Below, piece after piece: positions 1 through 6,491 of a stretch of 6,491 nucleotides of DNA. Every line of letters begins with the position of its first letter. Position 1 is the stretch's first letter. The DNA comes from Bacteroidota bacterium (GTDB lineage Bacteria; Bacteroidota; Bacteroidia; Bacteroidales; UBA1556), in the NCBI GenBank assembly GCA_003648395.1, contig QMPB01000269.1:1-6491 (forward strand), read 5' to 3'. The notes beneath the pieces are model-generated. The model searched no databases, was not told the origin of the DNA, and saw only the letters and a program-made list of their open reading frames with translations. Made by a program: the position numbers and the translations under genes.

Positions 1-468
1 TAATGTCATAGAAATTGGCAGAAAATTAATTCCACCAAGAAGACCATCAGCAATACTTAAATCACTAATAAACCAGAAACTAACTCCCTCTAACGTTTCT
101 AAATGCTCAAGAAATTGATATGCGGCTATGAAGAACGGGATTTGCAGTAATAAACTAAGAATAGGCACTAAAGCCTTAAAAGGGCTGTAATTATGTTGTC
201 TGTTTAGTGTTTTTAGGTAGTAATACCTCTCCTGCCCTTTATACGCTCTCTTTATTTCGTCGACAAGAGGTTGCATTTTGCGTTTAATTATATCATCTTT
301 CTTTTTTGCTTTCTCTATAAGAATAAAAACAGGAAGTAACAAAGCTGATATAAAGAAGCTTAAAAGAATTATTGCAGCACCATAATTATCGGTAAGCCCA
401 TAACTAAAATCGAATAACTGCTTAATTATGAATATAAAAGGTGATAATATTATTTCGAAAATACTCAT
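1..468 (-). CDS. YidC/Oxa1-family membrane protein, accessory paralogue (partial, 3' end outside window)
   Basis: I translated this by hand from the minus strand. The reading frame is open for 156 codons and runs off the left edge. It matches the core of the YidC/Oxa1 insertase family: a hydrophobic or amphipathic N-terminal helix (about 3-20), a first core membrane segment (about 28-50, NYGAAIILLSFF...LLLPV), a basic helical cytoplasmic hairpin (about 52-95, with KMQPLVDEIKRAYKG), a second membrane segment (about 97-119, LLLQIPFFIAAYQFL), and the start of a third. The ATG overlaps the stop of the preceding gene by one base (TAATG), which fixes the start. It is therefore not the usual Gram-negative YidC, which carries a large periplasmic domain before this core. 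Ser41 appears to sit where the family has its conserved groove arginine, five residues before the conserved proline (Pro46). Known family members insert membrane proteins. In this operon it may serve the envelope-modifying enzymes, or may have been repurposed; that part is inference. Confidence 0.85.
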   Translation of the reverse strand, partial: MSIFEIILSPFIFIIKQLFDFSYGLTDNYGAAIILLSFFISALLLPVFILIEKAKKKDDIIKRKMQPLVDEIKRAYKGQERYYYLKTLNRQHNYSPFKALVPILSLLLQIPFFIAAYQFLEHLETLEGVSFWFISDLSIADGLLGGINFLPISMTL

Positions 469-1721
469 TAGTTATCGTTTTCTTGCTTATCAATATTAGA
501 AATTATCTCCAAAATCTGTTCAGCAGCAGTTTCTCCTGCTTTGCCAAAATTATAAACCGATTCTTCTCTAAGTTTGTGAAGTTCCATACTAGGTGGATTT
601 TCAAGTAAATCGATTACTATATTGCTAATATTATCAATATCATTCTCATCAAATATCTTTCCTAGTCGGCTTCTTTCCCGCATTTCCCACATTTCGTAGT
701 CAAGCTCACTTCCTTCAAATCCTTCAATGGTTTCAAACTCAGTTTTAAGCAAAAGAACAGGTTTAGAATAAAGAAAAACAAAATCCCAAATCACCCCAGA
801 TAAGTCACTAATCATTAAGTCGGCCTTTGCCAAACTCTCCGTTCCCATTGGTTTTCTATCAATAGTAAATCGTGGTTCATCTTTAAACTTATCCTCAATT
901 TCAGCAATAAGTTTTGGGAAACTAACATAAGTTTGTGGATGTGGACGTAGAATTACATCATAGGAGCTGTTTTTAAATAGATTAGTAAAAAAATCCACTC
1001 CAAAACGATTGATTATTGAATATTCTTTCCAAGTTGGGGCAATAAGTACAATAGGATTTTTCTTTTCTTGTTTTGGCAAGGCATTAATTTCTTCAAGCAT
1101 AACATCATAATACGTTAAGCCTGTTTGCAATAAGAGTTTTTTATCTGTTCCTCGCTTTTCTTCTAATTTCTTAATACCTTCAATCTGATGATAGCCAGAA
1201 CAAAAAACAGAATCGAAATAATCGAAAGCAAATTTACGATAGGTGAAAATATCAATGGGAGCATGCACTATATGAGCATAATGTTGTACATTTTTCGACC
1301 TACGAATCATCATTACATCAAGTTGTGGCGTGGTTGTACCAACAAATTTTGCTTTAAGTTTATTCAAATATACCGATGTCATGGTAAGATTACCAATGTA
1401 TTTGCTTTGATAATAGTCTGATTGATAATTCAAACCTGGATCTTCCTTGTCAGAAGTTAAATACGCACAATTAACTTTCTTATTTTCAAGAGCTTTTATT
1501 ACAGAAACAAACACATTCCAATACTGTTTTCCCTCGGAATAGAATATAATATCAGTATTTTCAAAGTCGTCTTGACTTTTAAAGCCTTTACCAAGAATTA
1601 AGTTCTTAATTTTATAAAAAAAACCTCTTAACGCAAAGCCAATAGTAGCTACCAATGCTATCACTATATAAAGCAATGCACTTGTAGAAGCTGGATCGAT
1701 ATAAAGTAAAATGTATTGCAT
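468..1721 (-). CDS. Membrane-anchored CDP-glycerol glycerophosphotransferase (TagB/TagF) family protein, likely phosphonate transferase
   Basis: A 417-residue protein with one N-terminal membrane helix (about 14-36) preceded by YIDPASTS and followed by a basic stretch. The catalytic part then resembles TagB/TagF teichoic-acid polymerases: HAP at 153-155, APTWKE at 228-233, RPHP at 259-262 and SDLSG at 305-309 followed by a typical hydrophobic stretch to KPVLLL. His153 and His261 correspond best to the two conserved histidines of the family. Known members transfer glycerol-phosphate from CDP-glycerol to a glycan or lipid-linked acceptor on the cytoplasmic face. It follows four genes' worth of phosphonate chemistry, including a cytidylyltransferase domain. 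I therefore infer that its donor is CMP-linked 2-hydroxyethylphosphonate and that it makes a phosphonate ester on an envelope acceptor. No CDP-glycerol synthesis gene is seen in the window. It starts 5 bases after the reductase stop and overlaps the YidC-like gene by one base. The family call is firm; the substrate is inferred. Confidence 0.87.
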   Translation of the reverse strand: MQYILLYIDPASTSALLYIVIALVATIGFALRGFFYKIKNLILGKGFKSQDDFENTDIIFYSEGKQYWNVFVSVIKALENKKVNCAYLTSDKEDPGLNYQSDYYQSKYIGNLTMTSVYLNKLKAKFVGTTTPQLDVMMIRRSKNVQHYAHIVHAPIDIFTYRKFAFDYFDSVFCSGYHQIEGIKKLEEKRGTDKKLLLQTGLTYYDVMLEEINALPKQEKKNPIVLIAPTWKEYSIINRFGVDFFTNLFKNSSYDVILRPHPQTYVSFPKLIAEIEDKFKDEPRFTIDRKPMGTESLAKADLMISDLSGVIWDFVFLYSKPVLLLKTEFETIEGFEGSELDYEMWEMRERSRLGKIFDENDIDNISNIVIDLLENPPSMELHKLREESVYNFGKAGETAAEQILEIISNIDKQENDN

Positions 1722-1726
1722 ATTAT

Positions 1727-3007
1727 CTAATATTTTATTGATTTTTCAATAAATGAATTTATGGTTTCCTTTGTTACCATTCTTGGATTGTTATTAAGTC
1801 TTTCAGTATTTACATTATTAATTATCAGTTCTTTATCAAACTTCTGAATTAATTTATCAATATTAATTTCAATACCCAAAAGTTCAAAAAACTTTATCAA
1901 AGCTTCTTCTACTTCCATAATATTTAGATCTAGAATATTTAAAATTTTATCTATTCTATTCTTTACTGACATAAAACCTCTATTATCTGTGCAATCTTCC
2001 TCAACTAAATTATAATTGTACTTAATAAAGTAAGGCAAACTAAGACTTACAGCATGTCCGTGAGGAATACCGTAATAACTTGTAAAAGTGTAAGAAATTG
2101 CGTGAGGGGCGGTAGTTTTAGTGATATTAATGGCTTTACCAGCTAAGAATGCAGCTTCTTGCATAGCTGATTTTGCTATTCTATCGTTATTATTTACGGC
2201 TTTGGCGATATTCTTCCATATTATTTCTATTGCTTTTAAAGCGTATAATTCTGATTCCTTAGTTGAACTCACACTCCAAACCGACTCAATAGCTTGACTA
2301 AAGGCATCAAGTCCAGTACAAGCTGTTAAATATGACTTGGCAGAAGCCGAAAACTCAGAACTCAAATACACATAATCAGGTAGAATGCTCTTTGCTGCAA
2401 CCGAATACTTATTCTTTCCAATGTAAATTACAGCAAAATGGGTAGCTTCAGCACCTGTTCCTGCTGTGGTTGGAATGGCAAGTAAAGGAGTTTTTATTAT
2501 CCCCTCAATTCTATTATTTTGTATAATATCTTCAAAATCACCGCTTTGATTAGCAAAAACACTAATCAATTTTGCCATGTCTAATACACTTCCTCCGCCA
2601 ATGGCAAGAATTAAATCAAAAAATGATCTTTGTGCGAAAACGTCTAATACTGCGTTACTTTCATTTTTGAAATAGTCATTTACAAAATGTAAACTCCTTG
2701 ATTTCAAAAACTTCAAAAGCTTTGTCTTAAACGTTTTCTCATCAAAGATATCTATGTTCAATACTTCTTGACCATAATTAAATTTATTTACACCTCGCCT
2801 TAAGTCACTAACATTAGGGTTAACATCAAAATTAGAAAATGAAACAATTTCAATTTTCTCAGAAAGCTTTTTTATGAATGTTTCTGCACCAGAATTCTCG
2901 TAAGATTTATCTCCTCTTACAAGAAATATTCTTTTAAACTCCTGCTCTTTTAAAAGCCTCTTTAAAGCTTCAAATTGATTTTCTTGAAAGAGAATTTGTG
3001 TTTTCAT
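1727..3007 (-). CDS. Iron-type alcohol dehydrogenase, probable phosphonoacetaldehyde reductase
   Basis: A 426-residue member of the iron-containing (group III) alcohol dehydrogenases. Visible family motifs are the nucleotide-binding IGGGSVLDMAK (from 136), PTTAGTGAE (179-187), GLDAFSQAIES (232-242), PHAISY (301-306) and GIPHGHAV (313-320). Likely metal ligands are Asp234, His302 and His316. The position of the first family histidine holds Gln238. Placement directly after PEP mutase and phosphonopyruvate decarboxylase fits NAD(P)H-dependent reduction of phosphonoacetaldehyde to 2-hydroxyethylphosphonate, as known for PhpC and FomC. The protein is longer than the roughly 380 residues usual in the family. 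The extra length lies between NPNVSDLRRGV (63-73) and FDLILAIGGGS (130-140), where about 45 additional lysine-, asparagine- and phenylalanine-rich residues occur. It starts 8 bases after the decarboxylase stop. The family is certain; the substrate comes from context. Confidence 0.85.
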   Translation of the reverse strand: MKTQILFQENQFEALKRLLKEQEFKRIFLVRGDKSYENSGAETFIKKLSEKIEIVSFSNFDVNPNVSDLRRGVNKFNYGQEVLNIDIFDEKTFKTKLLKFLKSRSLHFVNDYFKNESNAVLDVFAQRSFFDLILAIGGGSVLDMAKLISVFANQSGDFEDIIQNNRIEGIIKTPLLAIPTTAGTGAEATHFAVIYIGKNKYSVAAKSILPDYVYLSSEFSASAKSYLTACTGLDAFSQAIESVWSVSSTKESELYALKAIEIIWKNIAKAVNNNDRIAKSAMQEAAFLAGKAINITKTTAPHAISYTFTSYYGIPHGHAVSLSLPYFIKYNYNLVEEDCTDNRGFMSVKNRIDKILNILDLNIMEVEEALIKFFELLGIEINIDKLIQKFDKELIINNVNTERLNNNPRMVTKETINSFIEKSIKY

Positions 3008-3015
3008 TTTGATAA

Positions 3016-4143
3016 TTATGCTTCAAGATTTTTCATAAAATCTAGTTTATTATCGGCAGGCTTAATAGTTGGTCGTCCTAAATCGTCTCTAGCACCAACT
3101 TTAACTCTTACTTCAATTAATGCTGGATAATCTTCTGATTTAAGATTATTTATAATATTTACTAATTCATCTTGATTAGAAACTAATCGTGCAAATTTAT
3201 AACCATTTGCTTTAGCAATGGTAGGAATATCAATTCCAAAACTTACCGTTGGCTGTCCTCCAACCGACTCATGAGCACCATTATTAATAATGATATGAAG
3301 ATAGTTTTTAGGAGCCAAATTACCTACGATTGCCATCGACCCCATATGCATTAGCATAGCGCCATCACCATCTATACAGATAACTTTTTTATTGGGTTTA
3401 CTAATGGCAATTCCAAGAGCTATCTGATTTGAATGCCCCATTGAACCAACTGTCAAGAAGTCTTTAACGTGAGATTGTTTTAGTTCTTCTCTATATTCAA
3501 AAAGCTCTCTAGAAGTTTTACCAGTAGTAGAAACTATCACCTCACTCCCATCAAGCAGATCTACAATAGTTTTAATAGCATCTTCACGACTTAGCTCGTA
3601 AGAGTTTTCAAGTTTAGCTTTAATAGAGTATTTTTCAAAAACACCCTTCTTTACAACTAAAGCAAAAGAACTTCCAGAAGTTTCGATGGTATTTACAGCA
3701 GTTTTAAGCTGATGTTCTATTTCTTTGGCATCACCTTCTAAAACCAAATATGGAATTTTCATTGCATCAAGCAAATCCAAAGTAACTTCACCTTGGGTAA
3801 TATGCTGAGGTTCATCTTTCTTATTAGGCTCACCACGCCAACCAATCATCAAGAGTATAGGAATGTTATATACTTTCTTATCGGTCAATGATAGCAAAGG
3901 GTTAACAGTATTTCCAATACCTGAATTTTGCAAGTACACCATTGGAATATTTGCTGTAGCCATGTGGTAACCAGCAGCTAAACCAATAGCATTTCCTTCA
4001 TTGGCAGCAATAATATTTCTTTCTCTGGGTGTATTATCAGTAATGTAAGCACAAATATCTTTCAATAAAGAATCTGGGACTCCTGTAAAGAAGTTAATAC
4101 CATTATCATTCAATAACTTATAAAATCTTTCTGGACTAATCAT
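3016..4143 (-). CDS. aepY: Phosphonopyruvate decarboxylase
   Basis: A 375-residue thiamine-diphosphate enzyme that decarboxylates phosphonopyruvate to phosphonoacetaldehyde. This is the irreversible step that pulls the unfavourable PEP mutase equilibrium forward. The N-terminal pyrimidine-binding half has GVPDSLLKD (21-29) and the catalytic glutamate in ANEGNAIGLAAGYH (Glu49). The C-terminal diphosphate-binding half has VGSMGHSNQIALGIA (from 232) and the cofactor motif running from GDGAMLMHMG (259-268) to INNGAHESVGGQ (286-297). At 375 residues it lacks the central domain of acetolactate synthase-type relatives, as is typical of phosphonopyruvate decarboxylase and sulfopyruvate decarboxylase. 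The ATG overlaps the upstream mutase stop by one base (TAATG), implying translational coupling. Sulfopyruvate decarboxylase is the main alternative; the adjacent PEP mutase makes it unlikely. Confidence 0.95.
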   Translation of the reverse strand: MISPERFYKLLNDNGINFFTGVPDSLLKDICAYITDNTPRERNIIAANEGNAIGLAAGYHMATANIPMVYLQNSGIGNTVNPLLSLTDKKVYNIPILLMIGWRGEPNKKDEPQHITQGEVTLDLLDAMKIPYLVLEGDAKEIEHQLKTAVNTIETSGSSFALVVKKGVFEKYSIKAKLENSYELSREDAIKTIVDLLDGSEVIVSTTGKTSRELFEYREELKQSHVKDFLTVGSMGHSNQIALGIAISKPNKKVICIDGDGAMLMHMGSMAIVGNLAPKNYLHIIINNGAHESVGGQPTVSFGIDIPTIAKANGYKFARLVSNQDELVNIINNLKSEDYPALIEVRVKVGARDDLGRPTIKPADNKLDFMKNLEA

Positions 4144-5444
4144 TATTTTGTTCCTGGAATAAGGTTAAGAATTTCTTTAATAGACATGCACTTATCGTTA
4201 GCCTCATATGAACGCTCATTCGTAAGAATAGACTTAGCCACATCAATCATAGCGGGATAAGCACTTCTTAATAAATGATTTGCATAAATAACAACATTAA
4301 CTCCTGCATCGGCCAATTCTTTTTCGTATAAATGATTATAACTAGAAGGAACAGCAACTAAAGGTACTCTTTTGGGCAATTTATTATATTTCTCGCAGAA
4401 CTCAAGTATCTCACTACCATCTTTTTCACGACTATGAATCATAATAGCATCAGCACCAGCTGCAATATAAGCCTCAGCTCTTTTTAGTGCATCTTCCATT
4501 CCCTGTTTAAGAATTAAACTCTCAATTCTTGCAATAACCATAAAACTCTTAGTTACTTGTGCTCTTTTTCCTGCCTTAATCTTATTACAGAAATTATCAA
4601 TGGTATCTTGAGTTTGATCTACCTCAGTTCCAAACAAAGAGTTTTTCTTTAATCCAACTTTATCTTCAATTATTACAGCAGAAACGCCAAGTCTTTCTAG
4701 GGTTCTAACAGTGAAAACAAAATGCTCAGCTATTCCACCAGTATCACCATCATAAATAATTGGTTTGGTGGTAACTTCAAGAATATCATTCAGTCCATGA
4801 AGTCTAGATGTTACGTCAACAGCCTCAATATCAGGTTTCCCCTTAGCTGTAGAGTCCGTAAGACTACTCAGCCACATTGCATCAAACTGCTTTTTACGAC
4901 CATCTTTCTCAACAGAAATATTCTCCACAATAAGCCCAGTAAGCCCATTATGAGCTTCAATAACCTTAACTATTGGTTTTGATTCAATCAGCCGTCTAAG
5001 CTTCTCCATTCTAACCTCTGGAGTTGTCCCTATTTCTTTAAGCCTTTGGTTAAGTTGTGTTGAAGAAATTCCTTTTGTATATGGCACTTCATGAAGCTTA
5101 CCTCCCCATTCTGCCAAAGTATCAATTACCTTTTGTCTTGTTTGCTGCTGCACTCCTTTTTGCCAATCGTCGCCATGAACAACAAAATCTGGTTTATACT
5201 TACGTAAATTACTGCTATAATCAAGCTCTTCTTGAGCCACAACTTCAACCACTCCTTTAATACTTTCAATTATAAGTTTACGCTGCTCAAACTTCAAAGC
5301 AGGAAGTCGCTTATATGATGCAATCGCTTTATCTGTAAGCAGCCCCACCATCAGATTACCAAGTTTAGAGGCTTCTTTTATGATATTTAGATGTCCAGGA
5401 TGAATCAAATCTGCACTCATTCCCACATATACTTTCTTTGTCAT
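4143..5444 (-). CDS. aepX: Bifunctional cytidylyltransferase / phosphoenolpyruvate mutase (Fom1-like fusion)
   Basis: A 433-residue two-domain protein. Residues 1 to about 140 form a nucleotidyltransferase of the glycerol-3-phosphate cytidylyltransferase type, with HPGH at 15-18, VVHGDDW at 88-94 and the closing motif GISST at 125-129. Residues from about 150 to the end form PEP mutase of the isocitrate lyase superfamily, with the metal-binding YDGDTGG (231-237, Asp232 and Asp234) and the diagnostic [10 protein letters not shown] (260-269), an exact fit to EDKxxxKxNS. The mutase makes phosphonopyruvate from PEP, creating the C-P bond. The same fusion order is known in fosfomycin Fom1, whose N-terminal domain joins CMP to 2-hydroxyethylphosphonate. 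The downstream reductase would supply exactly that substrate, so I infer CMP-HEP formation here. It is first in the operon. The start at 5444 leaves only a few residues before the first beta strand of the nucleotidyltransferase fold and needs no earlier codon. The mutase activity is secure; the cytidylyl acceptor is inferred. Confidence 0.95.
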   Translation of the reverse strand: MTKKVYVGMSADLIHPGHLNIIKEASKLGNLMVGLLTDKAIASYKRLPALKFEQRKLIIESIKGVVEVVAQEELDYSSNLRKYKPDFVVHGDDWQKGVQQQTRQKVIDTLAEWGGKLHEVPYTKGISSTQLNQRLKEIGTTPEVRMEKLRRLIESKPIVKVIEAHNGLTGLIVENISVEKDGRKKQFDAMWLSSLTDSTAKGKPDIEAVDVTSRLHGLNDILEVTTKPIIYDGDTGGIAEHFVFTVRTLERLGVSAVIIEDKVGLKKNSLFGTEVDQTQDTIDNFCNKIKAGKRAQVTKSFMVIARIESLILKQGMEDALKRAEAYIAAGADAIMIHSREKDGSEILEFCEKYNKLPKRVPLVAVPSSYNHLYEKELADAGVNVVIYANHLLRSAYPAMIDVAKSILTNERSYEANDKCMSIKEILNLIPGTK

Positions 5445-5569
5445 ATTCTATTATTTTTGAATTTGTAAAAATAGGGAATAAAATGGTATGAGTTGGAAGT
5501 AGTGAGCATTAAAAAAAAATATTATATTCGCATTATTATTTTACACAATCTATTTAATTTTTATTAATT
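5445..5569. promoter_or_regulatory. Divergent intergenic promoter region
   Basis: This AT-rich 125-base gap separates the minus-strand phosphonate operon from the plus-strand lectin gene, so it must hold both promoters unless either is transcribed from further away. No Shine-Dalgarno-like GGAGG precedes either ATG, which is normal for Bacteroidota. For the operon, a weak TAnnTTTG-like element, TATTTTTA, lies on the minus strand at 5473-5466, but no TTG is seen at the expected distance upstream. An A-run sits at 5511-5519. No riboswitch or terminator-like hairpin was recognised. Confidence 0.5.
5523..5530 (+). promoter_or_regulatory. Candidate Bacteroidota -7 element for the lectin gene
   Basis: TATATTCG matches the Bacteroidota primary sigma factor -7 consensus TAnnTTTG with one mismatch. 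It lies 39 bases before the lectin ATG, giving a plausible leader of about 30 bases. The nearest upstream TTG (5493-5495) is 27 bases away, longer than the usual spacing, and the poly-A tract at 5511-5519 lies between them. The assignment is therefore tentative. Confidence 0.4.
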
Positions 5570-6409
5570 ATGAAGAAATTAATTATTCTTATTCTAGCAT
5601 TATTTAGCATAAATCTTTATGCTACAGACTACAGCTTCACTATTGGAAGTAAACAATACAAAATTGTAACCAGCATGAAAACATGGGAAGATGCGGCTGC
5701 TTATGCTGTTCAAGATGGTGGTCATTTAGTTGAAATTGGCTCTCAAGCAGAACAAGATGGAATTTGGACTGCTTTCCAAAGTTCAGGAATCTCTACAACT
5801 TATACCGTTGTAAATGATGGTGGTGGAATTGCATACATCTGGATTGGTGCTTCCGATAAAAACACTGAAGGGACATGGATTTGGGATGGAAACAATGACA
5901 GTCAAGGAACTAATTTCTATACTGGTCAAGGTAGCTGGGGAGCAAATAACGGAAGCGCTGTTAATGGTGCTTATTATAATTGGGGAGGAACAAATACCAC
6001 AAGTGGAAATAATGAACCTGACGATTATGGTAGTGGACAAGATGCAGCTGCCATAGGTCTTGATGCATGGCCTACTGCCGGCATGGGAAATATTGCTGGT
6101 GAATGGAATGATATTGACAAGTCTAATCCGTTATATTTTATTATTGAATATGAAAATGTAGGATTTAACGAAATAAATAAACAAGCTTTTAATTTCAATA
6201 TTTTTCAAAATGAAAATGCTATTAAAATAACATCTGATGCATTAATAAAAAACTTAGTAATATTTAATGTAGAAGGTAAAACTATTTATTCTGATGATAT
6301 TAACTCTTCGGATTGTTCAATAAGTTCAAACTTTAATACTGGAATCTACTTTATCAGAAGCACTTTCAATAATGAAGCTATTAAAACTAAGAAAATCTTT
6401 ATTAAATAG
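5570..6409 (+). CDS. Secreted C-type lectin-like domain protein with type IX secretion sorting tail
   Basis: A 279-residue exported protein. Residues 1-18 are a signal peptide, with predicted cleavage after LYA. Residues from about 28 to 195 form a C-type lectin-like domain: KTWEDAAAYAVQDGGHLVEI (37-56), WIGASD (91-96), WIWDG (102-106 region), NWGG (137-140), NEPDD (148-152), EWNDID (178-183) and the closing YFIIEYE. The EPD and WND motifs are the usual calcium and sugar ligands, so sugar binding is plausible. The domain contains no cysteine, so the disulfides of animal C-type lectins are absent. Residues from about 208 to the end form a type A sorting domain, with LIKNLVIFNVEGKTIY (225-240), GIYFIRS (258-264) and the lysine-rich KTKKIFIK end. 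This domain sends the protein across the outer membrane through the type IX system. It is divergently transcribed from the phosphonate operon; a functional link is not shown. The ligand is unknown. Confidence 0.9.
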   Translation: MKKLIILILALFSINLYATDYSFTIGSKQYKIVTSMKTWEDAAAYAVQDGGHLVEIGSQAEQDGIWTAFQSSGISTTYTVVNDGGGIAYIWIGASDKNTEGTWIWDGNNDSQGTNFYTGQGSWGANNGSAVNGAYYNWGGTNTTSGNNEPDDYGSGQDAAAIGLDAWPTAGMGNIAGEWNDIDKSNPLYFIIEYENVGFNEINKQAFNFNIFQNENAIKITSDALIKNLVIFNVEGKTIYSDDINSSDCSISSNFNTGIYFIRSTFNNEAIKTKKIFIK

Positions 6410-6441
6410 TTTTTTGATTATTATATTTTTGAGATAGCGAC

Positions 6442-6460
6442 GTGGAGTTTTAAACGACAC
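6442..6460. other. Imperfect dyad downstream of the lectin gene
   Basis: GTGGAGTTTTAAACGACAC is symmetric about the T at 6451: GTG pairs with CAC and GTTT with AAAC, with a two-base mismatch on each side. A short T-run (6466-6470) follows after CGATA. It could be a weak terminator for the lectin gene or a protein-binding site. The inner loop would be too tight for a perfect hairpin, so the call is weak. The surrounding 6410-6491 carries no gene that I can recognise. Confidence 0.25.
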
Positions 6461-6491
6461 CGATATTTTTCATCTAAACTTTACAGCCCCA

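Noticed and set aside
1..468. Housekeeping YidC of the genome
   Set aside because: The one-base overlap with the transferase gene fixes a start that leaves no room for the large periplasmic domain typical of Bacteroidota YidC.
1188..1421. Plus-strand open frame of 77 codons opposite the TagF-like gene
   Set aside because: It lies wholly inside a well-supported gene on the other strand, and its translation has no recognisable domain.
3016..4143. Acetolactate synthase subunit
   Set aside because: The protein is too short and lacks the central domain; context and motifs fit phosphonopyruvate decarboxylase.
4143..5000. Isocitrate or methylisocitrate lyase instead of PEP mutase
   Set aside because: The [10 protein letters not shown] motif is diagnostic of PEP mutase; lyases carry a cysteine-containing loop at this position.
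4722..5260. Plus-strand open frames of 86 and 67 codons opposite the PEP mutase gene
   Set aside because: Both are antisense to conserved coding sequence, with no family resemblance.
5783..6056. Short open frames on both strands inside the lectin gene
   Set aside because: They overlap the C-type lectin-like domain in other frames; their composition reflects the Gly/Asn-rich repeats of the real gene.
6381..6416. AAAACT...AGTTTT inverted repeat at the end of the lectin gene as a terminator
   Set aside because: The stem is six AT-rich pairs with a 19-base loop and lies mostly inside the coding sequence; too weak to call.

Overview
The window looks like a low-GC member of the Bacteroidota. The main evidence is the plus-strand gene, which ends in a type A sorting domain of the type IX secretion system. 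The AT-rich leaders without a Shine-Dalgarno sequence and a TAnnTTTG-like promoter element agree with this. Genus cannot be told from the sequence.

Positions 5444 to 1 (minus strand) hold one tightly packed operon of five genes. In transcription order these are: a cytidylyltransferase fused to phosphoenolpyruvate (PEP) mutase; phosphonopyruvate decarboxylase; an iron-type alcohol dehydrogenase that fits phosphonoacetaldehyde reductase; a membrane-anchored CDP-glycerol glycerophosphotransferase (TagB/TagF) family protein; and the 5' part of a YidC/Oxa1-family membrane protein that runs off the left edge. Stops and starts overlap by one base (TAATG) at two junctions, and the other two gaps are 8 and 5 bases.

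The first three enzymes give a complete route from PEP to phosphonopyruvate to phosphonoacetaldehyde to 2-hydroxyethylphosphonate (HEP). The fused N-terminal domain resembles the one in fosfomycin Fom1, which makes CMP-HEP. A TagF-like enzyme is a natural acceptor-side partner, because it normally moves an alcohol-phosphate from a CDP-linked donor. I infer a system that decorates a cell-envelope glycan or lipid with HEP. No 2-aminoethylphosphonate transaminase is present here. The YidC-like gene is the least explained part: it lacks the large periplasmic domain of Gram-negative YidC, and by my hand alignment it has serine where the family carries its groove arginine.

Positions 5445-5569 are a divergent promoter region. 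Positions 5570-6409 (plus strand) encode a secreted C-type lectin-like protein with a type IX sorting tail. Positions 6410-6491 are non-coding as far as I can see, with an imperfect dyad.
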